Assembly (NCBI RefSeq): GCF_018332515.1
Contig: NZ_BOQD01000043.1
Span: 1 to 49,486 of the forward strand
DNA length: 49,486 nt
Source: Bacillus hominis
Lineage (GTDB): Bacteria > Bacillota > Bacilli > Bacillales > Bacillaceae_G
Reading direction: 5' to 3'
Positions within the stretch are counted from its first letter, which is position 1; each line of letters begins with the position of its first letter. Below, one piece after another: positions 18,435 through 27,035 of the stretch. The position numbers were made by a program, and so were the translations under genes. The notes below the pieces were generated by a model, which was not told the DNA's origin, ran no database searches, and was given only the letters and a program-made list of their open reading frames with translations.

Positions 18435-19327
18435 CCGATAATCACCTGCACTTCACGTACTCTATCTCTCGTTGGCATACCGCCCTGTGCCCCAAGTTTC
18501 GTTACAGAAAGACCACCAGCAATATTTGCAAAACGAATAGCCTTTTGAAGTGTTTCTCCTTCAGAAAGCGCAACTGCTAACGCGCCGTTAAATGTATCAC
18601 CAGCCCCAGTCGTATCCACTACATCTACAGCAATACTTGAAACTTGAACAACTTCCGTTCCGTTATGGAATCGAACACCGTTAGACCCTTCCGTCATCAA
18701 TAACTTATTTGGATATTTCGCAAGCAACTCTTCAATTGGTGATGTAAAATCATTTAAAACGATGCGACATTCATGTTCATTCGGCGTAATATAAGTCGCT
18801 TTTTCTAAAATATCTTCTGATAAGATTTGTGCTGGAGCCGGATTCAACATAACTGGAATTTTATTCTCCTCACAAATAGACAGAACGTATTTTACTGTTT
18901 CAAGCGGAATCTCTAGTTGAAGAACAACCATATCTGCTTTTACAAGAAGGTCTTTTGAACGATCTACAATCGACTCATTTACAAGAGCATTTGCTCCTTG
19001 TACGACAACAATACTGTTATCCTCTTCTGCTAAAACAATATGAGCGATTCCTGTCGTTCTATCTGTAACCGGTACCACATAGTCGATAAAAACTCGTTCA
19101 TTCTCTAAATTTTTTCTAACTACTGTTCCGTAATCATCATTTCCTACTGCACCAACCATCGCTACATTTGCTCCTAATCTAGCTGCAGCAACTGCTTGGT
19201 TGGCTCCTTTTCCACCTGGGATCGTATGAAACGCTTCACCAATTACCGTTTCTCCTGCTTTCGGCCGTATTTTTGAAACAGCCACTAAGTCCATTGAAAT
19301 ACTACCTACTACTGCAATATTTGGCAT
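18431..19327 (-). CDS. rbsK: Ribokinase
   Basis: PfkB-family kinase of 298 residues phosphorylating ribose to ribose 5-phosphate. The two PfkB signatures are present: [16 protein letters not shown] near residue 38 and [13 protein letters not shown] with the catalytic Asp. The ATG at 19327 is preferred over 19336 because AAGGAG lies nine bases before it. Confidence 0.95.
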   Translation of the reverse strand: MPNIAVVGSISMDLVAVSKIRPKAGETVIGEAFHTIPGGKGANQAVAAARLGANVAMVGAVGNDDYGTVVRKNLENERVFIDYVVPVTDRTTGIAHIVLAEEDNSIVVVQGANALVNESIVDRSKDLLVKADMVVLQLEIPLETVKYVLSICEENKIPVMLNPAPAQILSEDILEKATYITPNEHECRIVLNDFTSPIEELLAKYPNKLLMTEGSNGVRFHNGTEVVQVSSIAVDVVDTTGAGDTFNGALAVALSEGETLQKAIRFANIAGGLSVTKLGAQGGMPTRDRVREVQVIIG

Positions 19328-19340
19328 CTGTCTCATCTCC

Positions 19341-20312
19341 TTACTTCGTTGTATTTCGTTCTATAATTTCAATCGGTAAACGATAGTGTTTCTCTTCTAA
19401 TGGATTGCCTTTCATCTGCTCTAACAACAATTCTGTTGCAATTTTCCCCATTTCATAAATTGGCTGTGCAACAGTTGTAATAGATGGATACATCATTTCT
19501 GTTAAAGAAATTCCATCGAATCCGATAATTTGTAAATCGTCTGGAATAGAAATTCCCTTTTGCAAGGCAGCCTTTACAATACCGATTGCAATTAAATCAT
19601 TCCCAGCAACAATCCCATCAATATGCGGATATTCTTCCAATAATTCCACCGCGACCTGTTCACTATTAGCTGGATCGAATGTACTCTCTGCAATCATATA
19701 AGAAAGATTTTTTTGCGTAATAACGTCTACAAAACCTTCAAAACGTTCATTAGCTGTGCTCACATCACGTGGTCCGCGAATATGTGCAATATGTTTACAA
19801 CCTTTGTCTATTAATAACTTTGTCGCCGCCTGACTCCCTGCATAGTTATCTGCATATACAGTAGGAATGCGCTCATTAAACATACGGTCAATCGCAACAA
19901 CTGGAATAGACAAATTCATGTAATTAACACTATTTTGTGGATTCGTTGCCACAATAAACCCATCCACATTATTTTGTCTAAGTACATCAATGTATTGTTT
20001 CTCTTTTTCTAAACTTTCATCAGAGTTACAAAGGACAACTGTGTAACCTTGCTTATGTGCTACATCTTCTACGGCACGTGCAACTTCTGGAAAGAATGGA
20101 TTCACGATATTCGGAACAACTAAGCCAATTAAACGAGATTTTTTATTATATAAAGAACGTGCTACTGTACTAGGCTTATAATCTAGCATTTCAATTGCTC
20201 GCTCTACTTTCTTTAATGTATCCTCATGAACATATCCATTTTTATTTAACACTCTGGAAACGGTCGCAACAGATACCCCTGCTAATTTTGCAACGTCTTT
20301 AATCGTACTCAT
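19341..20312 (-). CDS. rbsR: LacI-family repressor of the ribose operon
   Basis: A 323-residue regulator: N-terminal helix-turn-helix (TIKDVAKLAGVSVATVSRVLN) and a sugar-binding periplasmic-protein-like domain. It is the first gene of the operon it presumably represses, 13 bases before rbsK. The expected effector is ribose or a phosphorylated derivative. The palindrome 20 bases upstream is a likely operator or CcpA site. Confidence 0.93.
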   Translation of the reverse strand: MSTIKDVAKLAGVSVATVSRVLNKNGYVHEDTLKKVERAIEMLDYKPSTVARSLYNKKSRLIGLVVPNIVNPFFPEVARAVEDVAHKQGYTVVLCNSDESLEKEKQYIDVLRQNNVDGFIVATNPQNSVNYMNLSIPVVAIDRMFNERIPTVYADNYAGSQAATKLLIDKGCKHIAHIRGPRDVSTANERFEGFVDVITQKNLSYMIAESTFDPANSEQVAVELLEEYPHIDGIVAGNDLIAIGIVKAALQKGISIPDDLQIIGFDGISLTEMMYPSITTVAQPIYEMGKIATELLLEQMKGNPLEEKHYRLPIEIIERNTTK

Positions 20313-20331
20313 TCTCTTTTCTCCTCATTTC

Positions 20332-20346
20332 ATGTAACCGTTTACA
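20332..20346 (-). promoter_or_regulatory. cre / RbsR operator candidate
   Basis: ATGTAACCGTTTACA matches the CcpA cre consensus WTGNAANCGNWNNCW at every position. It lies 19 bases before the rbsR start. RbsR, also LacI-family, could bind the same kind of site. Confidence 0.85.
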
Positions 20347-20416
20347 CAAAATAATATAACTTATTTATAAAAATACGTCAATCATTTCTCATAAAAAAGC
20401 TTTTAAGGTTATACTC

Positions 20417-20448
20417 AAAAAAAGCACCGCCATAAGGCGATGCTTTTT
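20417..20448 (-). terminator. Intrinsic terminator of the MarR-exporter operon
   Basis: AAAAGCA(T/C)CGCC pairs with GGCG(G/A)TGCTTTT, with a T run on the minus strand just after the exporter stop. Confidence 0.85.
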
Positions 20449-20450
20449 CA

Positions 20451-22064
20451 TTACGAAGATGATACAGCTCGTTCGTTCTCTTCCACAGCAGGCTCTTCAG
20501 CACCTTTTTTACGATCAGACAGTTTAATCTTCTGTAAGAAAATCGTAAAGATTGCACCTACTATGATAAATACTAATCCTGTTAAGAATACAGTATGAAG
20601 TGAGTCTACTAAAGAGCTTTTCAAAATTGGTACGATGCTATTAGCGAATGCTTCTGGCATTTGCTTTAATGCTTCTGGATTAAAGAGCATCGAATATAGA
20701 CCTTGTGGGTCTGTATGAATCATATCTTTAAATTTTGTTACCATTTGTCCCGCTTCTTTCGGGAATGTATCTAGTACAGGTATTAATTTATTTGTTAATG
20801 TTGTACCTGAAGTGTTATTCATAATTGATCCTAAAATTGTAATACCGAATGTTCCACCGATTTGACGGAAGAATTGGCTTGATGATGTTACAACACCAAG
20901 ATCTTTTTTCGGGAAACTTTCTTGTAACGCCAATGTTAATGTTGGCATAACAAGACCCATTCCTAAACCGATAACCATCATATAAACAGTAGCGGTAAGC
21001 TTAGTTGTGTGCATATCCATCGTTGTTAATAACCCAAAACCACCAGCCATAATAAGCATCCCTGTAATAATTTGTGGTTTCACACCAACTTTTAATACAA
21101 GTTGACCACCGATAATACTCATAACAATCATTGTAATCATCATCGGTGTCATAATCGTTCCTGATTCAGCAGCACTTACTCCTACAATTCCTTGCATAAA
21201 GAATGGTACGAACATAATAGCACCGAACATTCCGATGCTCATAAAGAAACCGATCGCATTCAGTATTGTAAACGTGCGATTTTTAAAGAAATGCATCGGT
21301 AAAATTGGTTCTTCAGCTTTCGTTTCAACGATAATAAAGCTAACAATACCAATGGCAGCTAGTGCAAATAGCCCGATAATTTGCCAAGAACCCCATGGGT
21401 AATCTTTCCCACCAAACGTTAAAGCAAGTAATAAACTTACAACACCGAGAATCATCGTGAAGATTCCAGCGATATCAATTTTAATTGGTCCTGTTTGTTT
21501 ATGTGCTTTTAATCCCATTGCGATAAAGATTGTCGCTAAAATACCAACTGGTAAGTTAATATAGAATACCCATCTCCAGTTCACTGCGTCTACAATCCAA
21601 CCACCAACTTGTGGTCCAATTACAGAAGCAAGACCGTATAGCGCACCAAAAATACCTTGCCACTTAGCACGTTCTTTACCCGTGAACATATCCCCGATAA
21701 TAATCATAGCCATTGGCATCATAATACCGCCACCAAGACCTTGAATACCACGGAAAATAATTAATTCTGTCATACCGTTTGCCATACCACATAACGCTGA
21801 ACCAACCATAAAGATAATTAATCCTGCTATATATACGTTACGACGCCCAAGTAAATCCGCTAATTTACCTGCAATCGGTACAACCGTTGTTGATGTTAAC
21901 ATATAAGCTGTTGTTAACCATGTCATTAAACTTAATCCGCCTAGTTCACCTACGATACGCGGCATTGCTGTACCAACGATTGTTCCGTCCAATGCAGCAA
22001 ATAGCATCGCGATTACTAAACCGATTAACAACAACTTTCTATTCTGATTTTCTTGTTGCTCCAT
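20451..22064 (-). CDS. MFS multidrug exporter, DHA2 (14 TM) family
   Basis: A 537-residue proton-driven exporter of the EmrB/QacA subfamily. Family motifs: LDGTIVGTAMPRIVGEL in helix 1, GKLADLLGRRNVY in the 2-3 loop, and GALYGLASVIGPQVGGWIVD (antiporter motif C) in helix 5. A long extracytoplasmic loop lies before the last helices. It is the second gene of an operon behind a MarR regulator, 19 bases apart, as for many drug-responsive exporters. The substrates are unknown. Confidence 0.92.
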   Translation of the reverse strand: MEQQENQNRKLLLIGLVIAMLFAALDGTIVGTAMPRIVGELGGLSLMTWLTTAYMLTSTTVVPIAGKLADLLGRRNVYIAGLIIFMVGSALCGMANGMTELIIFRGIQGLGGGIMMPMAMIIIGDMFTGKERAKWQGIFGALYGLASVIGPQVGGWIVDAVNWRWVFYINLPVGILATIFIAMGLKAHKQTGPIKIDIAGIFTMILGVVSLLLALTFGGKDYPWGSWQIIGLFALAAIGIVSFIIVETKAEEPILPMHFFKNRTFTILNAIGFFMSIGMFGAIMFVPFFMQGIVGVSAAESGTIMTPMMITMIVMSIIGGQLVLKVGVKPQIITGMLIMAGGFGLLTTMDMHTTKLTATVYMMVIGLGMGLVMPTLTLALQESFPKKDLGVVTSSSQFFRQIGGTFGITILGSIMNNTSGTTLTNKLIPVLDTFPKEAGQMVTKFKDMIHTDPQGLYSMLFNPEALKQMPEAFANSIVPILKSSLVDSLHTVFLTGLVFIIVGAIFTIFLQKIKLSDRKKGAEEPAVEENERAVSSS

Positions 22065-22083
22065 GTAATCTCCTCAATTCCTC

Positions 22084-22542
22084 TTAATTTTTCTCTTTTT
22101 TCTCTGGTGTCCCGCAAATAATTGTTTCTAGCTTTTCAAAGAGGCGTAACAAATCTTCCCTCTCTTGTAATTCTAAGTGTGAGAAATATTTTGCAATATG
22201 CTCATTACGAGCCGCCATCGCCTCTTCTACTGTAGCTTTCCCCTTTTTAGTTAGCTCAATGACAACTACGCGGCGATCATTATCGTCGTGATAGCGCTCT
22301 ACTAATCCATGATCAATTAAACGGTCAATCATTACTGTAATTGCACTTGGTTTTACGTACATTTTTTCCGCTAATTGTGTCGCTCTTGAAGCTCCATAAT
22401 GATCTAAAATCTTTAAAATATAAAACTGCGGTGGTGTAAGTCCTGATGCTTGCATTTGTTCTAATAGCTCTGTTTGCATTTTCTTTCCTATAGCAAATGT
22501 AAGAGCTTGAATCTTATCAATATGAGTCATATCATTTGGCAT
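22084..22542 (-). CDS. MarR-family transcriptional regulator
   Basis: About 152 residues with the winged helix-turn-helix of MarR proteins (YGASRATQLAEKMYVKPSAITVMIDRLIDHGLVERYHDDNDRR contains recognition helix and wing). The ATG at 22542 is preferred over the GTG at 22551, as AAGAGGTGG sits six bases before it. It leads the exporter operon and probably represses it until a ligand binds. Confidence 0.92.
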   Translation of the reverse strand: MPNDMTHIDKIQALTFAIGKKMQTELLEQMQASGLTPPQFYILKILDHYGASRATQLAEKMYVKPSAITVMIDRLIDHGLVERYHDDNDRRVVVIELTKKGKATVEEAMAARNEHIAKYFSHLELQEREDLLRLFEKLETIICGTPEKKEKN

Positions 22543-22634
22543 GTTATCCACCTCTTATTTAAGCAATAAAATATTTAACGTATTTAAATATTAATCCTAC
22601 AAACAAACTACGTCAACATTTTTTTATAAAAACG

Positions 22635-22663
22635 TTTACATTTCTGTCACAAAGTTGTATAAT
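22635..22663 (+). promoter_or_regulatory. SigA-type promoter of glpT
   Basis: TTTACA and TATAAT separated by exactly 17 bases. The expected transcript starts near 22670 and has a leader of about 140 bases containing the terminator at 22709. Confidence 0.8.
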
Positions 22664-22708
22664 TTTCGTCGAAGTTAATATTGACAGTCACGGAGAATCG
22701 GAGTATAC

Positions 22709-22758
22709 GGCTATGAATCATAAAAAAGGGAACTTTTTTATATTTCATAGCCTTTTTG
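22709..22758 (+). terminator. Leader terminator of glpT (probable GlpP antitermination site)
   Basis: GGCTATGAA pairs with TTCATAGCC, with an inner TAAAAAAG/CTTTTTTA stem, followed by TTTTT, all between promoter and gene. In B. subtilis the glp transcripts have leader terminators relieved by GlpP with glycerol 3-phosphate; the same control is inferred here. GAGAAT (22693) and ATTCTC (22760) could form an outer pairing. Confidence 0.75.
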
Positions 22759-22811
22759 TATTCTCTCTGTCTTAAAACGCTTCCAATTAATTAGGGGAGG
22801 ATTTTTATTTT

Positions 22812-24161
22812 ATGTTTTTCACACAATTATTTAAACCTGCGCCCCACGCAGAACGCTTACCTGCTGATCGCACTGATAGCGAATATCGTAAATTGCGTTT
22901 ACAAGTATTCTTGGGCATCTTCATCGGTTATGCGGGTTACTACTTTGTTCGAAAAAACTTTTCACTCGCAATGCCATACTTAATCGAACAAGGCTTTAGT
23001 AAAGGAGAACTTGGGGTTATCCTTTCAGCAGTATCTATCGCTTACGGATTAAGTAAATTTCTTATGGGTATCGTATCCGATCGTTGTAATCCTCGCTATT
23101 TTTTAGCAGCTGGGCTATTTTTATCAGGTATCATTAATATTATTTTCGGCTCATTTTCTTTCATTACAACGAGCATTGCACTTATGTTTGTACTTCAGTT
23201 TTTAAATGGATGGGTACAAGGTATGGGATGGCCTCCTTGTGGCCGTACGATGGTTCACTGGTTCTCCGTTAGTGAACGTGGTACAAAAATGTCTATTTGG
23301 AACGTCGCTCATAATGTCGGCGGCGCGCTTATGCCTTCTCTCGTTACATTAGGCTTATATTTCTTTGCAAATGACTGGAAAAGTATATTTTACTTCCCAG
23401 GTATTCTTTCGATTTTAGTTGGGATTTATGTATTAATTACAATGAGAGATACACCTCAATCTTGCGGATTACCTTCTATTGAAGAACATACTGGGGAATA
23501 TCCATCAAATGAAAAAGTAAAAGATCGCGAACGCGAACTTTCGGTAAAGGAAATTTTATTTAAATATATATTAAACAATAAGTTTTTATGGTATATCGCT
23601 ATCGCTAACGTTTTTGTTTATTTCGTTCGTTACGGCGTTGTAGACTGGGCTCCTACTTATTTAGTAGAAGAAAAAAGCTTTACTCATAGTAGCTCACGTA
23701 CAGCTTATGCTCTATATGAATGGGCTGGTATTCCAGGTACACTTCTTTGCGGATGGATGAGTGATAAACTGTTTAAAGGGCGCCGCGCACCTGCTGGTAT
23801 TTTATTTATGGTCGGTGTATTCATTGCCGTTCTTGTTTACTGGCTGAATCCTGCTGGTCACCCAATCATTGATAGTATCGCACTTGTTTCCATTGGATTT
23901 TTAATTTATGGACCTGTTATGTTAATCGGTCTACACGCGCTAGACTTAGCACCAAAAAAAGCTGCTGGAACTGCCGCTGGTTTAACTGGTTTCTTCGGTT
24001 ACCTAGGCGGAGCTACTTTTGCTAGCGCAGCTATGGGCTTTATTGTAGATGGATTCGGATGGGACGGCGGATTCATCTTACTACTTGCATCTTGCGTACT
24101 TGCAATGTTCTTCCTTGCTCTTACTTTAAATACAGGATCTGCAAAGTCAAAACAAGCTTAA
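22812..24161 (+). CDS. glpT: Glycerol-3-phosphate transporter (antiporter with phosphate)
   Basis: A 449-residue organophosphate:phosphate antiporter of the MFS with twelve helices. Conserved features include [20 protein letters not shown] near residue 26, carrying a key basic residue, [21 protein letters not shown], and [15 protein letters not shown] in the C-terminal half. It imports glycerol 3-phosphate, and fosfomycin enters by the same route in this family. GGGGAGG is 12 bases before the ATG. It is monocistronic with a leader terminator and its own 3' terminator. Confidence 0.94.
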   Translation: MFFTQLFKPAPHAERLPADRTDSEYRKLRLQVFLGIFIGYAGYYFVRKNFSLAMPYLIEQGFSKGELGVILSAVSIAYGLSKFLMGIVSDRCNPRYFLAAGLFLSGIINIIFGSFSFITTSIALMFVLQFLNGWVQGMGWPPCGRTMVHWFSVSERGTKMSIWNVAHNVGGALMPSLVTLGLYFFANDWKSIFYFPGILSILVGIYVLITMRDTPQSCGLPSIEEHTGEYPSNEKVKDRERELSVKEILFKYILNNKFLWYIAIANVFVYFVRYGVVDWAPTYLVEEKSFTHSSSRTAYALYEWAGIPGTLLCGWMSDKLFKGRRAPAGILFMVGVFIAVLVYWLNPAGHPIIDSIALVSIGFLIYGPVMLIGLHALDLAPKKAAGTAAGLTGFFGYLGGATFASAAMGFIVDGFGWDGGFILLLASCVLAMFFLALTLNTGSAKSKQA

Positions 24162-24192
24162 ACAAAATATAATATGTAAAAAAACAAACATA

Positions 24193-24237
24193 AAAATAGC
24201 TCTTAGCGTTTACATACATGCTACGAGCTATTTTTTA
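24193..24237 (+). terminator. Intrinsic terminator of glpT
   Basis: AAATAGCTC and GAGCTATTT form the stem, with an inner AGC/GCT pairing, followed by TTTTTT. Confidence 0.75.
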
Positions 24238-24291
24238 TTTACAATCCTTTTCTTACTATTTATAACAACCAATTCCTTCCCTACTATAAAA

Positions 24292-24408
24292 TTAAAACAT
24301 TTGCTGAAACATCTTTACTAAAACAGCTAACATAACAGATCCAGCAAATCCACCTAAACAAATAAGCCCCACACCTTGGCTATATGATAAATTTTGTAAT
24401 GCTTTCAT
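24292..24408 (-). CDS. Small single-helix membrane peptide (38 aa)
   Basis: A short frame beginning MKALQNLSYSQGVG and ending KMFQQMF, with one hydrophobic helix (residues 12-33: glycine-rich, then SVMLAVLV). GGGAGG lies nine bases before the ATG, a strong ribosome-binding site. Two more ATG/AAG codons precede the chosen start. It has no neighbour in its operon. A 22-base perfect palindrome lies 83 bases upstream. I know no function; candidates are a membrane-associated modulator or a toxin-like peptide. Confidence 0.6.
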   Translation of the reverse strand: MKALQNLSYSQGVGLICLGGFAGSVMLAVLVKMFQQMF

Positions 24409-24490
24409 CTTCTTCATCCTCCCTATATCCCCTTTGATATTCTTATTTTATCAATGGAAAAAATTTCATAACATCGATTTCGCTGACAAC

Positions 24491-24512
24491 TAACTTACAA
24501 ATTTGTAAGTTA
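24491..24512. promoter_or_regulatory. 22-base perfect palindrome, possible operator
   Basis: TAACTTACAAA followed directly by its reverse complement TTTGTAAGTTA. With no loop and no T run it is unlike a terminator and like a dimeric repressor site. It lies upstream of the 38-aa peptide gene. Confidence 0.5.
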
Positions 24513-24570
24513 ACAATTTCCCTCTAAATTTATATATCTATTATGTCCACACTTTCCCCCTTTATACACA

Positions 24571-24600
24571 AAAAAAGACCTTGAATTATATCAAGGTCTT
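24571..24600 (-). terminator. Intrinsic terminator downstream of uspA and bcr1 copy D
   Basis: AAGACCTTGA pairs with TCAAGGTCTT, with a T run on the minus strand. It is probably the original uspA terminator, now 180 bases from the stop because of the inserted repeat. Confidence 0.85.
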
Positions 24601-24632
24601 GCTTACATTACAGAATATCTCACTCAATTTAT

Positions 24633-24792
24633 TTTATCCCGCTATTTGTGGGCAGTAAGACCCACACCTCAAAATTCAGCGAAAGCAAAGAAGTTAGGTG
24701 GGAGTCGGGCTGCCCGTAAATGCCCGATTGGTGAAGGCTAATAATCAATGGGGGATGAACAAAACCCCTCACTGATTAAAGTTTCACTTTAT
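24633..24792 (+). repeat. bcr1-type repeat, copy D (160 bp, full length)
   Basis: TTTATCCCGC at the left, TTTCACTTTAT at the right, with the central stem (AGGTGGGAG arm), CTGCCCGTAAATGCCCG and a terminal hairpin. The right end enters the UspA reading frame and supplies its last lysine and TGA stop. Confidence 0.9.
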
Positions 24793-25206
24793 AATCATCA
24801 CCGGGCATTTCACACGCTTCGCTATTTTATGACTTACACTACCAAGCACCATCTCTTGCAATGTATTTAGCCCTCTACTCCCAGCAATAACAAGATCTAT
24901 ATCACCTGTATTTACATATTGAACAATCGTATCTCCTGGATCGCCATGTAGAATCGTAATTTTGTAGGTAATGTTCCCTTTCTTTAATAAACTCTCAATC
25001 TCTTTTAATTTATCTTTTCGACTAGCTGATATTGTTTCTAAATCCGTTTGTCCTTGTATAATATCTGATTTTGCCGTTCTATTATCTACTACGTACACAA
25101 CTTCAACATGTGTTTCTTCGTTAAATTTCGCAATATATGTTGCATGCTCGGCTGCTCGAAGTGCATGTTCAGAACCATCACATGCTAATATAATTTGTTT
25201 GTACAT
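24784..25206 (-). CDS. Universal stress protein, UspA family
   Basis: A 140-residue Rossmann-like protein starting YKQIILACDGSEHALRAAEHA. The ATP-binding motif G-x2-G-x9-G-S is complete (GSRGLNTLQEMVLGSVS), so it is an ATP-binding class member. AAGGGGAT precedes the ATG. The final codons ATA AAG TGA come from the TTTAT flank and inner end of bcr1 copy D: the stop codon is bcr1 sequence. It lies downstream of the SulP transporter gene, separated from it by a terminator. Confidence 0.92.
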   Translation of the reverse strand: MYKQIILACDGSEHALRAAEHATYIAKFNEETHVEVVYVVDNRTAKSDIIQGQTDLETISASRKDKLKEIESLLKKGNITYKITILHGDPGDTIVQYVNTGDIDLVIAGSRGLNTLQEMVLGSVSHKIAKRVKCPVMIIK

Positions 25207-25246
25207 ATGCTGAATCCCCTTTTCGTTATCCTACCCGTATTATATA

Positions 25247-25274
25247 ATAAAGCCTCCTAAAAAGGAGGCTTTAT
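25247..25274 (-). terminator. Intrinsic terminator of the SulP transporter gene
   Basis: AATAAAGCCTCCT pairs with AGGAGGCTTTATT around a four-base loop, just after the stop. Confidence 0.85.
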
Positions 25275-26725
25275 TAACTAGCAATTTTCTTATTATAAGT
25301 AGCTAAATTTGAAACAATCTGCGAGCTTCGTTCATTTAACCCTGTGATCCTTACTTTCACACCGTTCTGTTCATACTTCATTATAACTTTATCAATTGCC
25401 GCTACTGCTGAATCATCCCATACATGTGCATGAGTAAAGTTCATCTCAATTTCTTTCACATCTTCATTGTATGAAAAAGCATTTATATACTCTGTCGTAG
25501 ATGCGAAAAAAAGTTGACCGTGAATTTCGTATATTTTCTTATTTTCAATATACGAATGTTTCACGTGAATCTTTGCCATATTGAATGCAAATAAAACTGC
25601 ACTAATTACTGTTCCGATAATTACACCTAATCCTAAATTATGTGTGATTAGGACAATGACAACTGTTACGATCATAACAAAAGCGTTTCCTTTTGGTACT
25701 TTATGAATCGTTGCTACAGAGTGCCAATCAAACGTCCCAATCGAAATCATAATCATAACAGCAACTAAAGCAGCCATCGGAATATGAACAACGTAATCAC
25801 CTAAAACAAATAGCAATACGATTAAAAAACCACCGGCTACAAACGTCGATAATCTCCCGCGCCCACCTGATTTAATGTTAATAACAGATTGTCCAATCAT
25901 TGCACATCCTGCCATTCCTCCGAAGAAACCAGCGACAATGTTTGCAATACCTTGGCCACGTGCTTCCTTATGTTTATTACTTTCCGTATGTGTCATATCG
26001 TCTAAAACCGAAGCCGTTAATAATGACTCTAGTAAACCAATAATTGCAAGCATAACTGAGTACGGTAATATAATCCCTAATGTCTCAAGTGTAAACGGTA
26101 CATGAGGAATACTAAAGAATGGTAATTCTTTCGGTAAGCTTCCCATATCCCCTACTGTTTTCAACTGTAATCCGCTCATAAGTGCAATACTTGTCACAAT
26201 AATAATTGAAATAAGTGTAGACGGTACAGCCGTCGTAATACGTGGAAATAAATATATAATTGCAAGTCCTAATGCGACAAGTGCATACATTTGCCAAGTT
26301 GCATTTTTAAAATGCGGCAATTGCGCTGTAAAAACTAAAATACCAAGTGAATTTAAAAAACCACTCATAACTGATTTCGGAACAAACTTCATAAATGAAC
26401 TAAGTTTGAATACCCCAAAAATAATTTGGACAATACCTGTTAATATTGTCGCAGCGAATAAATATTGTAAACCGTGATCTTTCACGAGCGTCACCATTAA
26501 TAACGCCATTGCACCTGTTGCCGCTGAGATCATCCCAGGCCTGCCGCCCACAAACGAAATTGTAACCGCAATACAAAAGGCTGCGTATAATCCAACGGTC
26601 GGATCTACGCCTGCAATAACAGAGAAAGCTATCGCTTCAGGAATTAACGCTAAAGCAACAACAATTCCCGATAGCATGTCCCCCCTCACATTTGAGAACC
26701 ATTCATTTTTTATAGTTTGAAACAA
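25274..26725 (-). CDS. SulP-family anion transporter with STAS domain
   Basis: A 483-residue SLC26/SulP protein: ten or more membrane helices (start [21 protein letters not shown], then [15 protein letters not shown], then [12 protein letters not shown]) and a C-terminal STAS domain from about residue 390 ([18 protein letters not shown]). Members carry sulfate, bicarbonate or other anions with Na+ or H+; which one is not evident. The start is TTG with GAGGAG eight bases before it. About 95 bases upstream form possible leader hairpins. Confidence 0.9.
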   Translation of the reverse strand: MFQTIKNEWFSNVRGDMLSGIVVALALIPEAIAFSVIAGVDPTVGLYAAFCIAVTISFVGGRPGMISAATGAMALLMVTLVKDHGLQYLFAATILTGIVQIIFGVFKLSSFMKFVPKSVMSGFLNSLGILVFTAQLPHFKNATWQMYALVALGLAIIYLFPRITTAVPSTLISIIIVTSIALMSGLQLKTVGDMGSLPKELPFFSIPHVPFTLETLGIILPYSVMLAIIGLLESLLTASVLDDMTHTESNKHKEARGQGIANIVAGFFGGMAGCAMIGQSVINIKSGGRGRLSTFVAGGFLIVLLFVLGDYVVHIPMAALVAVMIMISIGTFDWHSVATIHKVPKGNAFVMIVTVVIVLITHNLGLGVIIGTVISAVLFAFNMAKIHVKHSYIENKKIYEIHGQLFFASTTEYINAFSYNEDVKEIEMNFTHAHVWDDSAVAAIDKVIMKYEQNGVKVRITGLNERSSQIVSNLATYNKKIAS

Positions 26726-26754
26726 AATAACACTCCTCTACTCTTTTGTAATTT

Positions 26755-26796
26755 GATTTTCTCCGTAAGAAAATCAGAGCCGACTGCACGAAGGCT
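26755..26796 (-). other. Two small hairpins in the presumed SulP leader
   Basis: GATTTTCT/AGAAAATC (26755-26775, perfect 8-bp arms) and AGCC/GGCT (26778-26796) lie next to each other just downstream of a TATAAT-like box on the minus strand. I recognise no riboswitch class, and no T run follows. Confidence 0.35.
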
Positions 26797-26844
26797 ATTA
26801 TATAACGAGTAAAGGATTTTTTACTATGTAAAATTTTCCTAAAG

Positions 26845-26872
26845 AAAAGACGCTACCTTCGTAGCGTCTTTT
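26845..26872 (-). terminator. Intrinsic terminator downstream of the CWB2 lipoprotein gene and bcr1 copy E
   Basis: AAAAGACGCTAC pairs with GTAGCGTCTTTT. It is the probable original terminator, displaced by the repeat. Confidence 0.85.
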
Positions 26873-26876
26873 CTCA

Positions 26877-27035
26877 TTTCATCCCGCTATTTGCCGGGCA
26901 GTAAGACCCCACCTCAAAATTCAGCGAAAGCAAAGAAGTTAGGTGGGGGCGGGCTGCCCGTAAATGCCCGATTGGTGAGGGCTGATAATCAGTGGGCAAT
27001 GAACAAAACCCCCACTGATTAAAGTTTCACTTTAT
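26877..27035 (+). repeat. bcr1-type repeat, copy E (159 bp, full length)
   Basis: Left end TTTCATCCCGC (one extra base in the flank), right end TTTCACTTTAT. Central arms CCCCACCT/AGGTGGGG, GGGCAG/CTGCCC, and terminal hairpin CCCCCACTGATT. The right TTTAT shares its last base with the stop codon of the lipoprotein gene. Confidence 0.9.

Noticed and set aside
22630-22646. Possible cre site over the glpT -35 region
   Set aside because: Only the CG core and right half match the consensus; the left TG is missing.
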